A program made the position numbers and the translations under genes. This document shows, piece by piece, positions 10,001 through 21,002 of a stretch of DNA of 27,975 nucleotides. Source of the DNA: Chromera velia. Its lineage: Eukaryota > Sar > Chromeraceae. The notes under the pieces are model-generated. The model ran no database searches and was not told where the DNA came from. It saw only the letters and a program-made list of their open reading frames with translations. The stretch lies in the NCBI GenBank assembly GCA_018398765.1, contig JAHBMJ010001622.1, positions 1 through 27,975 on the forward strand. Reading direction: 5' to 3'. How positions within the stretch are numbered: the stretch's first letter is position 1; each line of letters opens with the position of its first letter.

Positions 10001-12679
10001 GAAGACAAAAGAGGCAGAGCTCTATCTACCCGTTTGCTTTACTTGTAAAGTGCACCGGCTGGTCCCTTCACAGCGGAGGAACACAATCATCAAATGGATG
10101 CCGCGCTCTTCCCCAGATCGTCTCTTGGAGAAATAAATGCAGACACGCAGATACCAATTCACAGTTTCTCTGCAAGGCAGCGGAGAAATAGTCAGATTCT
10201 GTCTTTTCTCCTGACGGAAGTCGTCTCTCGTGCCTGTCCCATCCCCCCCCCTGACCTTTGACGGGTCTGTACTTGTGGAAGTTCGATCTTCTGTTCCCTG
10301 CGCACTGGATGGTGACTGCCTTCTCGACCTTCGGGAATTTCTTCAGTTCCTCCAGGCTCATGCTCACAGCCTTCCCCTCTCCCTTCACACCTACCCCCGT
10401 GATCTCTAGAGAGAAGTCCGAAGGATCCACAGAGGGCACAGGCAGGTGGTTCCTCTTGAAGTGGAGCTCGCTGGGGGTCACGAAGGCGTCGACCAGGAGG
10501 GCAGCTGGGGTCTCTGCGTTGAAGGGCCTCACGGAGAGAACGTGCAACCCCGGATGACGAGAGGGTTCGTTCTCGTAGCCGTCGGGGGCTGCAGAGGCAG
10601 AAGGGAGACGGGTGTCAAAGCAGAAAGAAAAGGCATGACGTAAACGAAAAAAAACGCGTCTGAGATAGGAGGAAGGGCCGATATCTGTCAGCATCAGGGA
10701 GCATCACAAGGTGGAGAATGGGGGAGAGAAGCGGAGGGGATAAGGAGAAAAGGCAAAAGACGGTGTCGTACAGCTCCCTTTTGTCAAAAACAACTATGAA
10801 AAAAAAATCCCTTCAGACAATTGACGTCAGAAGAAGAGAAATGATGCAAAACGAAAAGGGTCGCAAATCGGACTTGGGGTCACCACCCTGCACAGACGGA
10901 CCTAAAGCACAGCTCCCTTCCTTCACACAGGCCTCGTCTGCGTCCTTCAAGTTGCCTGCGTACAGATCCATCAGGATGCAATAGGGGCAGTATAGATTCT
11001 TTTCTCTCTCTTCTTTTTATTTTCCCCTTCCTTTCCTTCTGATAGAGGGCAGACACAAGTCTCGCATCAAATGCAGAAGGGAACAGAAAAGAAGAGAATG
11101 AAGAAGCAATAACAGTTCTAGTAGTAGATGGGCAAAACGACGCGCGCGCACACATAAACACCCCCCCCCCCACACACACACGAAAGAACGAACGCACGTA
11201 CAAAAAAACAAACCAGGAAGGGGCTTGCACGGGGCGTCCTGGAAGATGCAGCCCATCCACCTCCGTGCAGAATTAAGTCTCTCTTGACGCATTTCTTCTG
11301 AGGCAAAGAGAGACAGCAGCCAGCAGAACCACAGAGAGAGAGTCACAAAGTCAAACAGACGGGCGGGCAGGTAGATACCGGATTCAAAATGCATGCCCTC
11401 TCTATTCCTCTCTCCCAGCCCCTCTGACCTATTCTGTATTCCTCCAGCATGGCGTGAATCTCTGGCTGTGCGTGCTGCTGGTACATTCTCCAGAAGGGCT
11501 CTATTGACCTTCCCACTGCGAGCTTCATCCGGTGAACGCCTCCTGCGCAGAAAAGAGAGAGAGGAAGGGGGAGGGGTGAGAATCACTCGTCGAGCAAAAA
11601 GGGGAGAAAAGGAAAATTCGAGAGAAACAAAAGAAGCAAAGCCATGAAGTAAAGAAAGAAGTAAAACAGAAGGTCGACAGGCCCCAAAGGATCTCGTGCT
11701 ACAACGGTCCCCTCCCAATTATCGCATGGGCTAACAGTCAGATTACCCTTGCTTGCCTGAGAAGGACTCGAGAGAAACTCGCAGCCAGTGCCACAAATTT
11801 CGCCAAAGCAACCAACGGAATCTCACAGACAAGCTAACACGCCGAATCGATATAAGGTACAACGGGAGGCAGAGAGAGTGACGGACCAGGGTGAAGTCCC
11901 ATGAAGTCGGTGATGTCATACACGCCGTGCCTGTAGGAGACCCACACCCTCGTTTCTGCACTCACGTGTTTTGCAACTTCTGCGGAGTCATACTCAGGCA
12001 GTCCCTCCTTCCACTCCCCCGCGAGGTCGATTGCCTCTCCTTCTTCTTCCCCTCCCGTCTCCGTGTCTCCGCTCGACGTTTCTTCTTCCTTCGGGGAGAC
12101 GGCCGGTGCTGGCGGGTCGACAGGGGGAGGGAGACGGGTTGGCGACGCCGGGGGAGGAGTCACGAAGCTCTCAGCTTCCTGGAGATGCACAATGCAGGAG
12201 AATCACAATGCAAGATTTGACAGCAAATTCTGACCTCGGGCAGCTGGTTCAGAATAATGAGTCATCAGACTGACCTTCGGCGGGACGACGGGTGGAATCT
12301 GTTGCATGGGAGTGGTCACGGGAGTGTGTTGTTGCGACTCCTTGGGCTGCATGAGCACATTCTGCTCACTTCTCGCGGGGGGGGAACTGCGAGTGGACCA
12401 CAGGAATGCACCTGCGAATGCGGTGGCTGCGAATATCAGAGGGATGTACGGACCCTCTGTAGGTAGGCTGAAGGCGGCGGCACCTTCTGCAGAATGCTTG
12501 GAGTCTTGGGAACTCGACGGGCGAGTGCTTTGGAATCTGGGTCGGTCATGGGAGATGTACCTGGACTCTGGGTTGGACAGGGCAGAGACAACCTTCTTGG
12601 AATGTACATAGGCAGCTGTAAGGTATCGCGCTGACTGCGCCAATTGGTGAGCAACTCTTTGTATATTGCAAGGAAGCAT
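6661..12679 (-). CDS. SUOX: Sulfite oxidase, mitochondrial, multi-exon
   Basis: Oxidises sulfite to sulfate with cytochrome c as acceptor, in the mitochondrial intermembrane space (family knowledge). Exons read from the sequence, minus strand: 12679-12275, 12178-11887, 11542-11429, 10955-10902, 10588-10256, 9985-9850, 9472-9321, 8952-8862, 8553-8377, 8138-7785, 7438-7387, 7172-7105, and a doubtful last exon from about 6997 to 6661. All junctions up to exon 12 keep frame. ATG 12679 is the first after an in-frame TGA. Residues 1-60 are a basic Ser/Arg-rich presequence and about 78-94 a hydrophobic anchor. The cytochrome b5 domain has heme ligands His231 (HPGG) and His256, 25 apart as in animal enzymes. 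The Moco domain holds IQCAGNRRS with catalytic Cys at about 384. [21 protein letters not shown]-type residues follow, then the dimerisation domain ([20 protein letters not shown]). An insertion of about 75 Ser/Ala/Pro-rich residues lies in exon 10. Twelve exons give 742 residues, longer than animal enzymes. Confidence 0.92.
8152..8195. repeat. (CA)n/(TG)n tract upstream of sulfite oxidase exon 10
   Basis: An interrupted ACACAC run. In the transcript it reads as (UG)n and ends about 14 nt before the exon 10 acceptor at 8138/8139. Confidence 0.8.
9111..9262. repeat. Long polypurine/polypyrimidine tract in sulfite oxidase intron 7
   Basis: About 150 bp of almost unbroken purines on the plus strand: (GAAA)n, then (GGAA)n, then a G10 run at 9237-9246 and GGGA repeats. 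It is pyrimidine-rich in the transcript and lies inside the intron between exons 7 and 8. The homopurine mirror-like composition is of the kind that can form triplex DNA. Confidence 0.8.
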
Positions 12680-13328
12680 CCTGTTAACACCAGAGACTGG
12701 AGACAGGACACGTCAGTAGGCGAAAAGGTTAGACGTCCGGCTTTTCCGAACTCTTCTAACGCAGTCCTCAAGTACGCCTTTCAGATGTGGAAACGTCCTG
12801 ACAGGAACCACACACATTAAGAGAATAAACGGGAAGAAGTGGCCAATCAAAGTGAAGTGAATACGGCTCAACTCTTTCATCAGACTCCCGTCATGCAGTC
12901 ATGAACGTTCAGTCTGGCTCTCGATCATTCTCGATCGACCGCGGAAATTTGACGTCATTCAATCAAACGCGGAAAGATACGTGCGCACGCGAAGCATGCA
13001 GGTCAGGCACTTTGAATGTCACTTCCATCATCTTGCATGGATGCCATATGGATGCCTCAGACTATCTCAGACTTCGATCTGTTGTTCCGGTGACTCAGTT
13101 CCGCTTAAATTGCATGATCGACAATTTCTGGTACCTTCTGTTGTCGACATGTTCGTCGAACACGACCCGCACTTACTTGTGAGACCGTCTTCCATTCTTC
13201 CTCGCGTCTGCGAAGCCCTTTCTCGTCCAATACTGAGCTACCGTCTCCTTCGCACGATCATCGATCAGACTGAATGCATCTGCATCTCTTCATTCATAAT
13301 TAAAGCGATAACGATAGACTAAGTGAAC
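12680..13328. promoter_or_regulatory. Divergent intergenic promoter region
   Basis: This 649-bp gap separates the ATGs of two head-to-head genes (sulfite oxidase on minus, the SAP/zinc-finger gene on plus) and must hold both promoters unless leader introns extend elsewhere. Visible candidate sites are a palindromic TGACGTCA (12950-12957, the bZIP/CRE core), a CCAAT box (about 12843) and GCATGC near 12994. An acceptor-like TTAACAG lies just before ATG 12679, so the minus-strand leader may contain an intron. No clear TATA box was found. The assignment rests on position plus motifs. Confidence 0.45.
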
Positions 13329-15461
13329 ATGCCGCAGCAGCAGCAAACAAGAGTCATTGATCCATCCTCGCTTCCCCGTGTCAGTTCTGACAACTCCAAG
13401 TCGGCACTGAAGGAGGAATGTAGAGCTCGAGGTTTGAAGGGATACTCCTCTTGGGAAAAGGATCGTCTTCTTTCGGCCCTTGGAGAGGGCACCATTCTCC
13501 TCAGTGGCTCTGAGGCTTACAAAACCCTTCAGCACATAAAGAAGATAATGGCAGATGAGGAGAAGGCGAAGAAGGAGGCAGCTCAAAGGAAGCGTGAGAG
13601 GGAGGCGGAGGCCCTCAGAGAGAAGGAAAGGAAGGCGAAGGAGGCGAGACGGACCTCCGAAATTGAAGCCCAGAGAAGCTGCCACACACACTCATTCCCA
13701 AACTGCCATCCATGTCCTCTGGCTATCTCCAGCAAGTTGAGCTTCAACGGGAGGAGACGGCACACAGCGGCGACGTGCGAGTGGTTCAACTCGGGGCGGG
13801 TCTTCTGCCTCGGTCAGCTGGCGTCCGGATGCCCTTGCTCTAGTATCCGTCTCTGGCCTGACCTCTCGCTTTTTTTCTGCCTTTTTAGCGATGCATTTCT
13901 TTCTTTGTGCGATTAATCTATATGGAGGTCTTTCTCGTTTAGTTCTCTTTTAAGTGAACCCTCTCTCACCGTCCCCTGTTTGCGTGCTCCTTTTCTTCCT
14001 GGAATCATTGCCATCTGGAAGACGGGTCTCCTTTCTTTCCTCTTCTTCTTTTTCTTCCCCGTCTGACTGCAGAAATGCCGGCATTCTCCTGTGAGAAGTG
14101 CGACTTTGATGTGTGTGCCAACTGCCTGGAGGTGCAAAAGCTGAGAGAGGGGTCCGCAGAGCAGATCGCCAAGTTGGGGCAACTGAGCCTCGAGTCGAGA
14201 CCCCAATCTCTGCAGAGAGATCACAGCTTTGGAGGAAGAAGCTCTTGCCCCTTTGCTGCAGCCTCAGGAAGGGCAATGTTCGGAGACGGGGGGGAAGAGG
14301 AAGAGGAGGAGGAGGACGCAGGGACAGAGCGTCTCGGGAGTGAGTACGGAGACGGCACAGGCTGCTTCCCTGGGGGCTTCGGGTTCTGTGACACGATTGG
14401 GGATCGGGTGTTGCGTGAATATGATCAGAGAAAGAAGGAGGAGACAGAAAAAGCCAAAGCCAAGTACGGAGAGAATGTGGTTTGCCCTCCCTCCCGACAT
14501 CTGTCGAGAGAGACCCCTCTGAAGTTCACAGTCTGGAGCTCTGATGGATACGACCGGGACCCCTCGGGCTTCCACAGGTCAGCCTGCGTGGGGAAGAAAG
14601 GGGGGGGGGCTGTGTCTTTCTGGAAAGTTTTTGTGTGAAGAATTCAATGCGATGATCTGATGTTGATCGCTTTCTACTGTGGATCAGGTGGCCAGATCAA
14701 GTCGTTTGCTTCCATGGGGCGGAGACGACAGAAAATATAGGGGCGTGGGTGTGTGTCTGGTGGGTTGTTTCTTACTGCTTGCACTTGTGGATTTCTCGGT
14801 GCATGTCTTGGCCACTGTACTGCTGACAAGTATTGACTCCTTTCTTTTCGTATTCACCTGGGCGGTTTTTACAAGGGGGGGTGGGGGGGATAGACGGCAT
14901 GGATGGATAGGGTTTTCCGGTTCCGCGGTTGTTCTTGTGCATGTATACGCATACGTACATCCCGTGATCTCTCGAGCACGTTTTTGATCAGAGTCCTCAG
15001 ACGACAGGAGTCCATTTAAGGGTATCTGGGTTTCTTTTCGTTTGTCTGCCTGTCTGCCCCATTTCATGTCAGAAGGAAGAAAAGAGAACGGAGGAAAGAA
15101 GGAGGGAAGGAAGGAATGGAGGAATTATGCCAGGTTTCGCGAAAGAAAGAAACAAAGAAACAAGCAAAGAAAGAAAGAAAGAACAAATGAATGAATAGAT
15201 GCATGGAGGAAGGGAAGTGAACGAACAGAAAGAACATCTGTCTGTCCCTTCGTCCTTTTGGCCGTCCCTAGGTCTATCTGTTGCAGTATGACTGTCTGTC
15301 TGCTCTATCGTCCTGGCTTTTGTGTGTGTGAAAAGAAAAAAGAAAAAAACGGGCAATGCTTTGGTGTGTCTCCCTGTGTTTCTTTCTCCCCCTCTCTCCC
15401 TCTCCCCCTCCGGGGGTTTCCCTCTGTGAATGTGTGTGTGTGTGTGTCTGTGTGTGTGTGT

Positions 15462-15497
<36 letters not shown>

Positions 15498-15771
15498 GTG
15501 CGTGTGCAGATACGGAGGGGCTCCCGAGAGGGAGTTTGACTCTTCGTGGGACTCTGTAGAAGAGGCCAACAAGAGGGTCGAGTTCGTGTTCTGGCACAAG
15601 AACCCCTGGGGTCTCTCTGTTGAGGAGATGAAGGAGAACGCCCAGGACGGGTATGAGGGCCTGAAGAAGACCCGACACCAGAGAACGGGGCTAGTGGTGA
15701 TGGACATCTGCCCTCCTGACAGCTCGAGGTGGAGGGTCGGGGGGATCCTTAGCGAGGCCTTTGGGCTTTGA
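13329..15771 (+). CDS. SAP-like/coiled-coil/DC1-ZZ-type zinc-finger protein, three exons
   Basis: Exons 13329-13842, 14073-14577 and 15510-15771 keep frame and give 426 residues. ATG 13329 follows an in-frame TAA at 13320, which fixes the start. Residues 22-52 (SKSALKEECRARGLKGYS, then WEKDRLLSAL) resemble a SAP helix-extended-helix, a motif often used to bind DNA. Residues about 73-117 are a highly charged Lys/Glu/Arg coiled coil. A Cys-rich segment crosses the first intron: C150, C160, C168 and C170, then CEKCDFDVCANC at about 178-189, the CxxCD[FY]xxCxxC signature of DC1/ZZ-type fingers. Splicing at GTATCC is what brings these Cys together. An acidic Glu run follows (about 245). The last 105 or so residues, starting PLKFTVWSSDGYDRD and containing VEFVFWHKNPWGL, look like a folded domain I do not recognise. 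It could be a nuclear or chromatin-linked adaptor; this is inference. Confidence 0.75.
15432..15507 (+). repeat. (TG)n tract abutting the exon 3 splice acceptor
   Basis: About 75 nt of nearly pure TG dinucleotides, running directly into the acceptor (TGTGCAG, exon from 15510) of the zinc-finger gene. There is no ordinary polypyrimidine run between the repeat and the AG. Confidence 0.9.
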
Positions 15772-18700
15772 TTCGGTTATTGATTGATTGATTCTTGTTT
15801 GTATGTTTTGGTGATTCGTCGAGCCTCCATGTGGAGCTGCTTCGTTGGTCCGGTTGGCCTCTGTACTCATGTGGCCGCATGTGCTGTCGAGGTGGTTTTT
15901 ATTGTGCACTAATGTATCGATCTTCGTTAGCTCCTTCATGTGTCGTATCGCAAGCTCTGTCTAAATTTTCCTCTTTCTTTTTCAGTATCCTTTCTTTCTT
16001 TCTTTCTTTCTTTCTTTGTTTGTTTGTTTGTTTGTTTCTTTTTTTCTTTCTTCTTCCCTCATTTCCTCGGCTGCTTCATTCTGTCCTGTCTTCAAGGCCT
16101 TTCGTTCTGCCCTTTCTCCTTACTTGTGTGTCGATTTAGATTGCATGTTTGTGGACAGCGGGTTTCTGTCTCGACCGGCCGTTGATGCTTGCAAGACGTC
16201 GGATGCGTTCAAGGAATGAACGTGAACATGTACATATTCTTGTATTCGGTGTGTTGCATGCATAGACTTTCTTCATGTGCCAAGTGGCTGGATGAAAGAG
16301 AATTCCTGCACTGCCTGGCTGAGCTGGAATCCATTAATTCAAATCATTGTAACTGTCCACTCCCCGGTGCAAGTACATCTGAACTCTTCATCCGTAATGT
16401 CATTCGATCGCTTCTACGCTTGCATCCGGTCTGTCTCTTTGATGCCTGTCTCCCTATTCCTAGCCCTATTCTAGAAAGTGATTAACTGATCAACTCCACC
16501 GGCGACTTAACAAACAACAACCATGCATGTATGTGCCGCCCGGGAGCTTAGCGCTCCAACTGGGGTTAGGCATCCTCTAACTAACTAACTAACTAACTAT
16601 ATACCGACGCTCTCTCTCTCCCCCTCTGTCTCCCCCTCTCTCTCTTCCGCGTTACTTCCTATTTGTACACACACACACACACACACACAGAGAGGGAGAG
16701 AGAGTGAAAGAATCTGAGAAAGGGGGGCTTATCAAAGGGGGTGTTTAGAGGCGATATGTGAAGAGTGTGAGAGGCAGAGTGAAGAGAAATTTAATGGATA
16801 GATGACCCCGTTGACTATTTCTGCGCTTGTATTAGAACAGAATTGCCGAGGGAGAGACTAACACACCTCGATCGTCGGCAGACGATTAGATCGAATCATG
16901 AGTCATGATGGCTGTGGATGATGTATATAGGGATTTATATAGGTGTGATGAGACAAAGAAGGCTCGGGCGCTAACTCGGGTGGGAACTATAGAGCGGGAA
17001 TAGGAAGGGGCAAGCCAAAAAGCTTCCATAAAACGTTTTTTCTTGTTTTTTCTCCATAGGAACGTCAAGAAATCTAGTTCCATCATTGCTGGCCGGCCGG
17101 CAATTTGCCGCATGTAGTCCTATGCCCTGAAACTAGGTTTAAAAATCGATTGTTGAGTGCAACTAAGTGCAACGGTCCGGAACTACTAGTAGCTAATAAT
17201 TTTTAATAACATTTTACTAGATGACTATATAACATTTCACTAGAGATGGCTAGAGACATGGTTACCGTCAATGTCCGTCATGGTAAAGAATTAATCTGAA
17301 TTATTTCTTAGAGTTTTCTTATATAACTTTAATTCTCACTCAATTAAATTAAGTGCAAATTTGTAATTTAATCTATGACTAAACCAGTCAAAATCAACTA
17401 TATCCTATCTGCAGTCAATATTCAAAAAACTTGCATACATTTTGAGATACAGTTATTAAAAAAAATAAAATAAATAACCAATACTGGGTCCAATAAAAAC
17501 AAATTAATTTATAAATTATTTATCCCAATAATCTTATACCTTCCTACAGCTGATATGACAATCTAGACTAGCAATCTAGATGACAATCCCCTCTATAACA
17601 GTGATATCACTGATATGTTTGGGGGCCATAACGCTCGGATGATACAATTTTCAGGTCAGCTTTACGATTTAATGACGAATCAATCTTTTTTTATTTTGCG
17701 TGTACGCAGTCACGGCGAAATTTCAGGCTCGCAAGCCTTGCACTTGCACGAATTACCGGTACAACAGTGAGCGGTTGAAGCATTCAAGTTGTCAGCCGGA
17801 CCAACACTCAATCGACTTCCGGCCGGCACTGACCAACAGCGCTTGAGAGGAGAAAGGTATGCACGTTGGGTGGGAGAAGTAAATTTACAAATCGATTTCA
17901 CCAACCTGCCGCCTTTTTTGTGTGTTCATGTATGGTCCCTCTTCTGCAAGGACAGGGAACCACCAAGGGGCGAGACACGCTCGATGAAACTGGTTGGAAG
18001 AGAGAGAAAGGGAGAGAGAGGTTGGGGCAAGGCAGTAGATACGGCTTTGCACGGCGATGCAGGACAGCAGGAATGTATGCCAATAGAAGGAATGCAGACG
18101 AACGCGTAAGTCAAGTCAGAGTGAGCATGCACGAAGCCGGAATCAAACAACAAAGAACAAACCGCTGATCGATCAATCGATCGAATCTCTTGATGCTTCT
18201 GCCTGCCTGCCTGCCTGTCGATGTTTCTCTCTTGCCGTCCGCCCATCCATCCATCCATCCAGATCCTCCGGTAATGATGTCAACTCGAGAGAGAGGGGCT
18301 GCATGGGTGTTCCTTCCTTGTGATTCCTGCAGGAGGGCGGAGTTGACCTGTGAAGGAAGGCGAGACTCGAAAAAAATTCTTCCAACTTATTCGTCTTTGC
18401 TCTCCGTCGATGCGACAAAGTGAACAACGAGAGAGACTTCTTTCTTTCCTTCTGTCTGCTCGAAAGATTCTTCCCTGCATGTATTTTTTTCGAAGGAAAA
18501 CACAAACGGTCGAATGAAAACATTAGGGGGGAACTGACAAGTACGAAACCCAAATATCGATAAAAAAGCAGCGCAGCCACTCACACGCACACGCTCTGTC
18601 AGTTTGTCATTCACCCTCAACAACAGCAAGAAGGCATCCGCCCGTGCCCGCCACTCCCTCATCCCCCCCCATCCGCAGAGCAAACGCTCACTTACTCACG

Positions 18701-18776
18701 ACAATCGATGAATCAATCAATCGATCACCCAGCCATCCACCTATGCAGTCGATCGAAGGGCATGAAGATGATGAAA
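15772..18776. other. 3-kb intergenic region, no supported gene
   Basis: Downstream flanks of the zinc-finger gene (plus) and the 741-residue gene (minus), which converge here. It contains microsatellites: (CTTT)n then (GTTT)n at about 15985-16036, (CTAA)n at about 16575-16598, and (AC)n at about 16669-16689. From about 17105 to 17700 it is AT-rich with short duplications (GACAATCTAGA-like near 17558 and TTTCACTAG/TTTTACTAG near 17213 and 17236), probably old repeat sequence. Open frames in 17700-18700 are short and low-complexity and show no family resemblance. Confidence 0.5.
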
Positions 18777-21002
18777 TCACCAGAGGCTGCCCCCCTCTCC
18801 CCCTGCCATCCTCTCCACCCCCTGAGTGAAGGACAGAGCGTCGGACTCTCCGAGTCCTCCAAGGAAACCCAATCCCCCTCCAATGCTCATACCCTCCCCA
18901 TCTTCCTCTGTCCGAGCCCCAAACCTGCCTCTCTTCAATCCAAACAACACCCCGTCTCCCTCTCCCTCCTCCGCCCCCCTATCCGACCACCCCCTCTTCA
19001 CACCCCCACTGAAAGAACTCCACCCCAACGGATCCACAGGCGCACCGCCGTACAGAGACCGGCTCTCACAGTCGGCACGGGGGAAGTCGAAGGAAAGGGA
19101 ACGGGGCGGCAGTGCACCCCCCCCGGGTCCAAACAGAGAGGGTGCGGGACTCGACAGGAACGGTTGGCGGTTCCTCATGCGCGGACTCACGAGGGGAGCG
19201 TCTACGGGGAACAGAGGACCGTTGCCTCCTGCCTCAGAAACACCGCGTGACAGAGAAAGAGGGGCAGAGTGATCAAGAAAAGGAAAAGCAGAGGAAGGAG
19301 GAAAGCGACCGAACTCACCCGTCTCGACTCCCCTCTGGACCCCCCCGAAGCCCATCAACGACATTGTATCTCCCTCCATACCACCCACGCTCCCACCCTC
19401 CGCACGAAACGCAGAAAAAGGACCACAACCAGGCACCACACCCCCATACGAGTCCACTGTGCCTGTGTGCCCCCCCCTCTCCTCACCAACCTGACCAAAC
19501 CCACACCCAAACCCAAAATCATCAGGCAGAGGAGGGGCATCGGAATCGGTTTCAAATTCTCCTCCCTCGTTCACCCCCCCACCCCCACTCGAGAGACAGA
19601 ACAGGTCATTCGAGTTCCTCGCACGAGCCTCTGCTTCTGCGTCCTCAGAGATCTGCTGGACGCTACACGTGCTGTCGCTGCAAGGCAAAGGGTGTGTGGA
19701 AGATCGGGCATGAGGAAACTGAACGATGTCAAAGGGGAAAGGAAGAGCGGATGCAGACAGAGGAGAGGAGTGCGAACCAGAATCATGAGAGAGAGGAGAC
19801 GGAGGATGAGACACATTGGACAATTCTCCCAAAGCACCCACGCACCTCTCTTCGGAATCCGCTTCATCGGATCCCCCTGATGCCCCCACGCTCTGCCGAA
19901 TGGCCACAGACTGCACATAGTTGTGGGGAGGGGAGGGACACGAAAGAGAGGCTGGAGAGTCACAGTGAGTGCTTGACTCAGGGGGACTCTCTCCCTCTCC
20001 CTTCTCTTCCTTTCCAACCGCCGGGTGTGACCTTGGAGAAGTAGCCTCCTTTCGCATCTGAGTCTCTGCGACTGCTGCAGCGTTCATCAATCTGATCAAC
20101 GTCTGCTCGACAGAACGTCCTTTGGTGAGCTGAAACGAACGAGGCGAAGGATCAGCTGCAGCAGCAAGGGCAGACAGGGTCTCTTTCTCTTTCTTACCTC
20201 CCGTGTTTCTGCACTGCATTTCCGTCTGTGTGGCAAGATTGGCAGCGAGGTTCTCTTCAAAAACAGCCAACACAGACCAACGAGCGTCGAGGAATAGGTG
20301 TACACCTGTGGTGATGTTGTAGATGGTGTGGTCGTAGGGACGACCTGCAATCTTGGAACGCCCACCTGACGAAGTCTTTTTGACCCCAGACACACACAAC
20401 TTTACCTCTTTGCTTCTTCTCTCGTCCTTCAATTTCTGGTCTTCCTCCTTCCACGCTTTCTCTTCCTCCAGTGTTGGAGGCTGGTAGCCCTCAGGCCACT
20501 TGTGGCGGTACATGGCCTTCCAGGCACAGGTGGTGCAGGGCACAAACCCGTTCACCCTGTCACGCCCCTCTGCCCACTTGTCGTACAACTGGAAGCCCGA
20601 CTCCGTCCAGAGCCAGATCTTCAGGAAGAAACGGCCGTGCTCTCCGGAGCTGTGGAAACAAGTGTGAGAGGGACAGAAGAAGTGAGGGTCTGATCGGGAT
20701 TTCTTTGTCTGCTCGTTGCTTTTGAGCAGAAAGACACCATACTTCTCGCCTTCCTTGTGAACAGTTTTGTACTCAATACTTCCAATGGACCTTACCTCAT
20801 GCTCGTTGAGCTGTCCTCCTGTTTTCCCATCAAAGACAAGCGAAGTGAAACGACCACCAGACTGGAGATTGTGGTACTCAGCAAACTGTCGGAGCGTGCC
20901 ACTACGGATCGAATGCTCCTCCTGATCATGATCAAGCTTGATATGACTTCGCGACATCCGTTTGGTTCCGGATGACCTTTCAATTGCGCAGAGGTCTGAC
21001 AT
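18777..21002 (-). CDS. Hypothetical protein, 741 residues, Cys/His-containing N-terminal region
   Basis: A single uninterrupted frame from ATG 21002 to TGA 18777; an in-frame TGA lies 15 nt upstream of the ATG. Residues 1-290 look like ordered protein. Aromatic-rich stretches (GEHGRFFLKIWLWTESGFQL) are flanked by possible metal ligands C110, H113, C115, H117 and by C156/C159 (VPCTTCAWKAMYRHKW). An ordered segment with RPYDHTIYNITTG and LFLDARWSVLAVFEENLA follows. Residues about 315-338 (VEQTLIRLMNAAAVAETQMR) are helical. The rest is Ser/Gly/Pro-rich low complexity ending GGEGGSLW. Two intron-like stretches inside (61 and 68 nt with GT...AG ends, near 20350-20410 and 20130-20200) were tested; removing either shifts the frame, so I keep them as exon. 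The family and function are not recognised. Confidence 0.68.
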   Translation of the reverse strand: MSDLCAIERSSGTKRMSRSHIKLDHDQEEHSIRSGTLRQFAEYHNLQSGGRFTSLVFDGKTGGQLNEHEVRSIGSIEYKTVHKEGEKYGVFLLKSNEQTKKSRSDPHFFCPSHTCFHSSGEHGRFFLKIWLWTESGFQLYDKWAEGRDRVNGFVPCTTCAWKAMYRHKWPEGYQPPTLEEEKAWKEEDQKLKDERRSKEVKLCVSGVKKTSSGGRSKIAGRPYDHTIYNITTGVHLFLDARWSVLAVFEENLAANLATQTEMQCRNTGGKKEKETLSALAAAADPSPRSFQLTKGRSVEQTLIRLMNAAAVAETQMRKEATSPRSHPAVGKEEKGEGESPPESSTHCDSPASLSCPSPPHNYVQSVAIRQSVGASGGSDEADSEERCVGALGELSNVSHPPSPLSHDSGSHSSPLSASALPFPFDIVQFPHARSSTHPLPCSDSTCSVQQISEDAEAEARARNSNDLFCLSSGGGGVNEGGEFETDSDAPPLPDDFGFGCGFGQVGEERGGHTGTVDSYGGVVPGCGPFSAFRAEGGSVGGMEGDTMSLMGFGGVQRGVETGEFGRFPPSSAFPFLDHSAPLSLSRGVSEAGGNGPLFPVDAPLVSPRMRNRQPFLSSPAPSLFGPGGGALPPRSLSFDFPRADCESRSLYGGAPVDPLGWSSFSGGVKRGWSDRGAEEGEGDGVLFGLKRGRFGARTEEDGEGMSIGGGLGFLGGLGESDALSFTQGVERMAGGEGGSLW

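Noticed and set aside
15274-15707. His/Thr or Cys/Val repeat frames over the (TG)n tract
   Set aside because: They are dinucleotide repeat artefacts; only the plus-strand exon from 15510 has protein-like sequence.
18708-20044. Plus-strand Pro/Ser/His-rich open frames
   Set aside because: They are antisense shadows of the low-complexity C-terminal half of the minus-strand 741-residue gene.
20130-20410. Two short GT...AG introns (61 and 68 nt) inside the 741-residue gene
   Set aside because: Removing either breaks the frame. Removing both restores the outer frame but introduces a stop between them, while the unspliced frame is open throughout.
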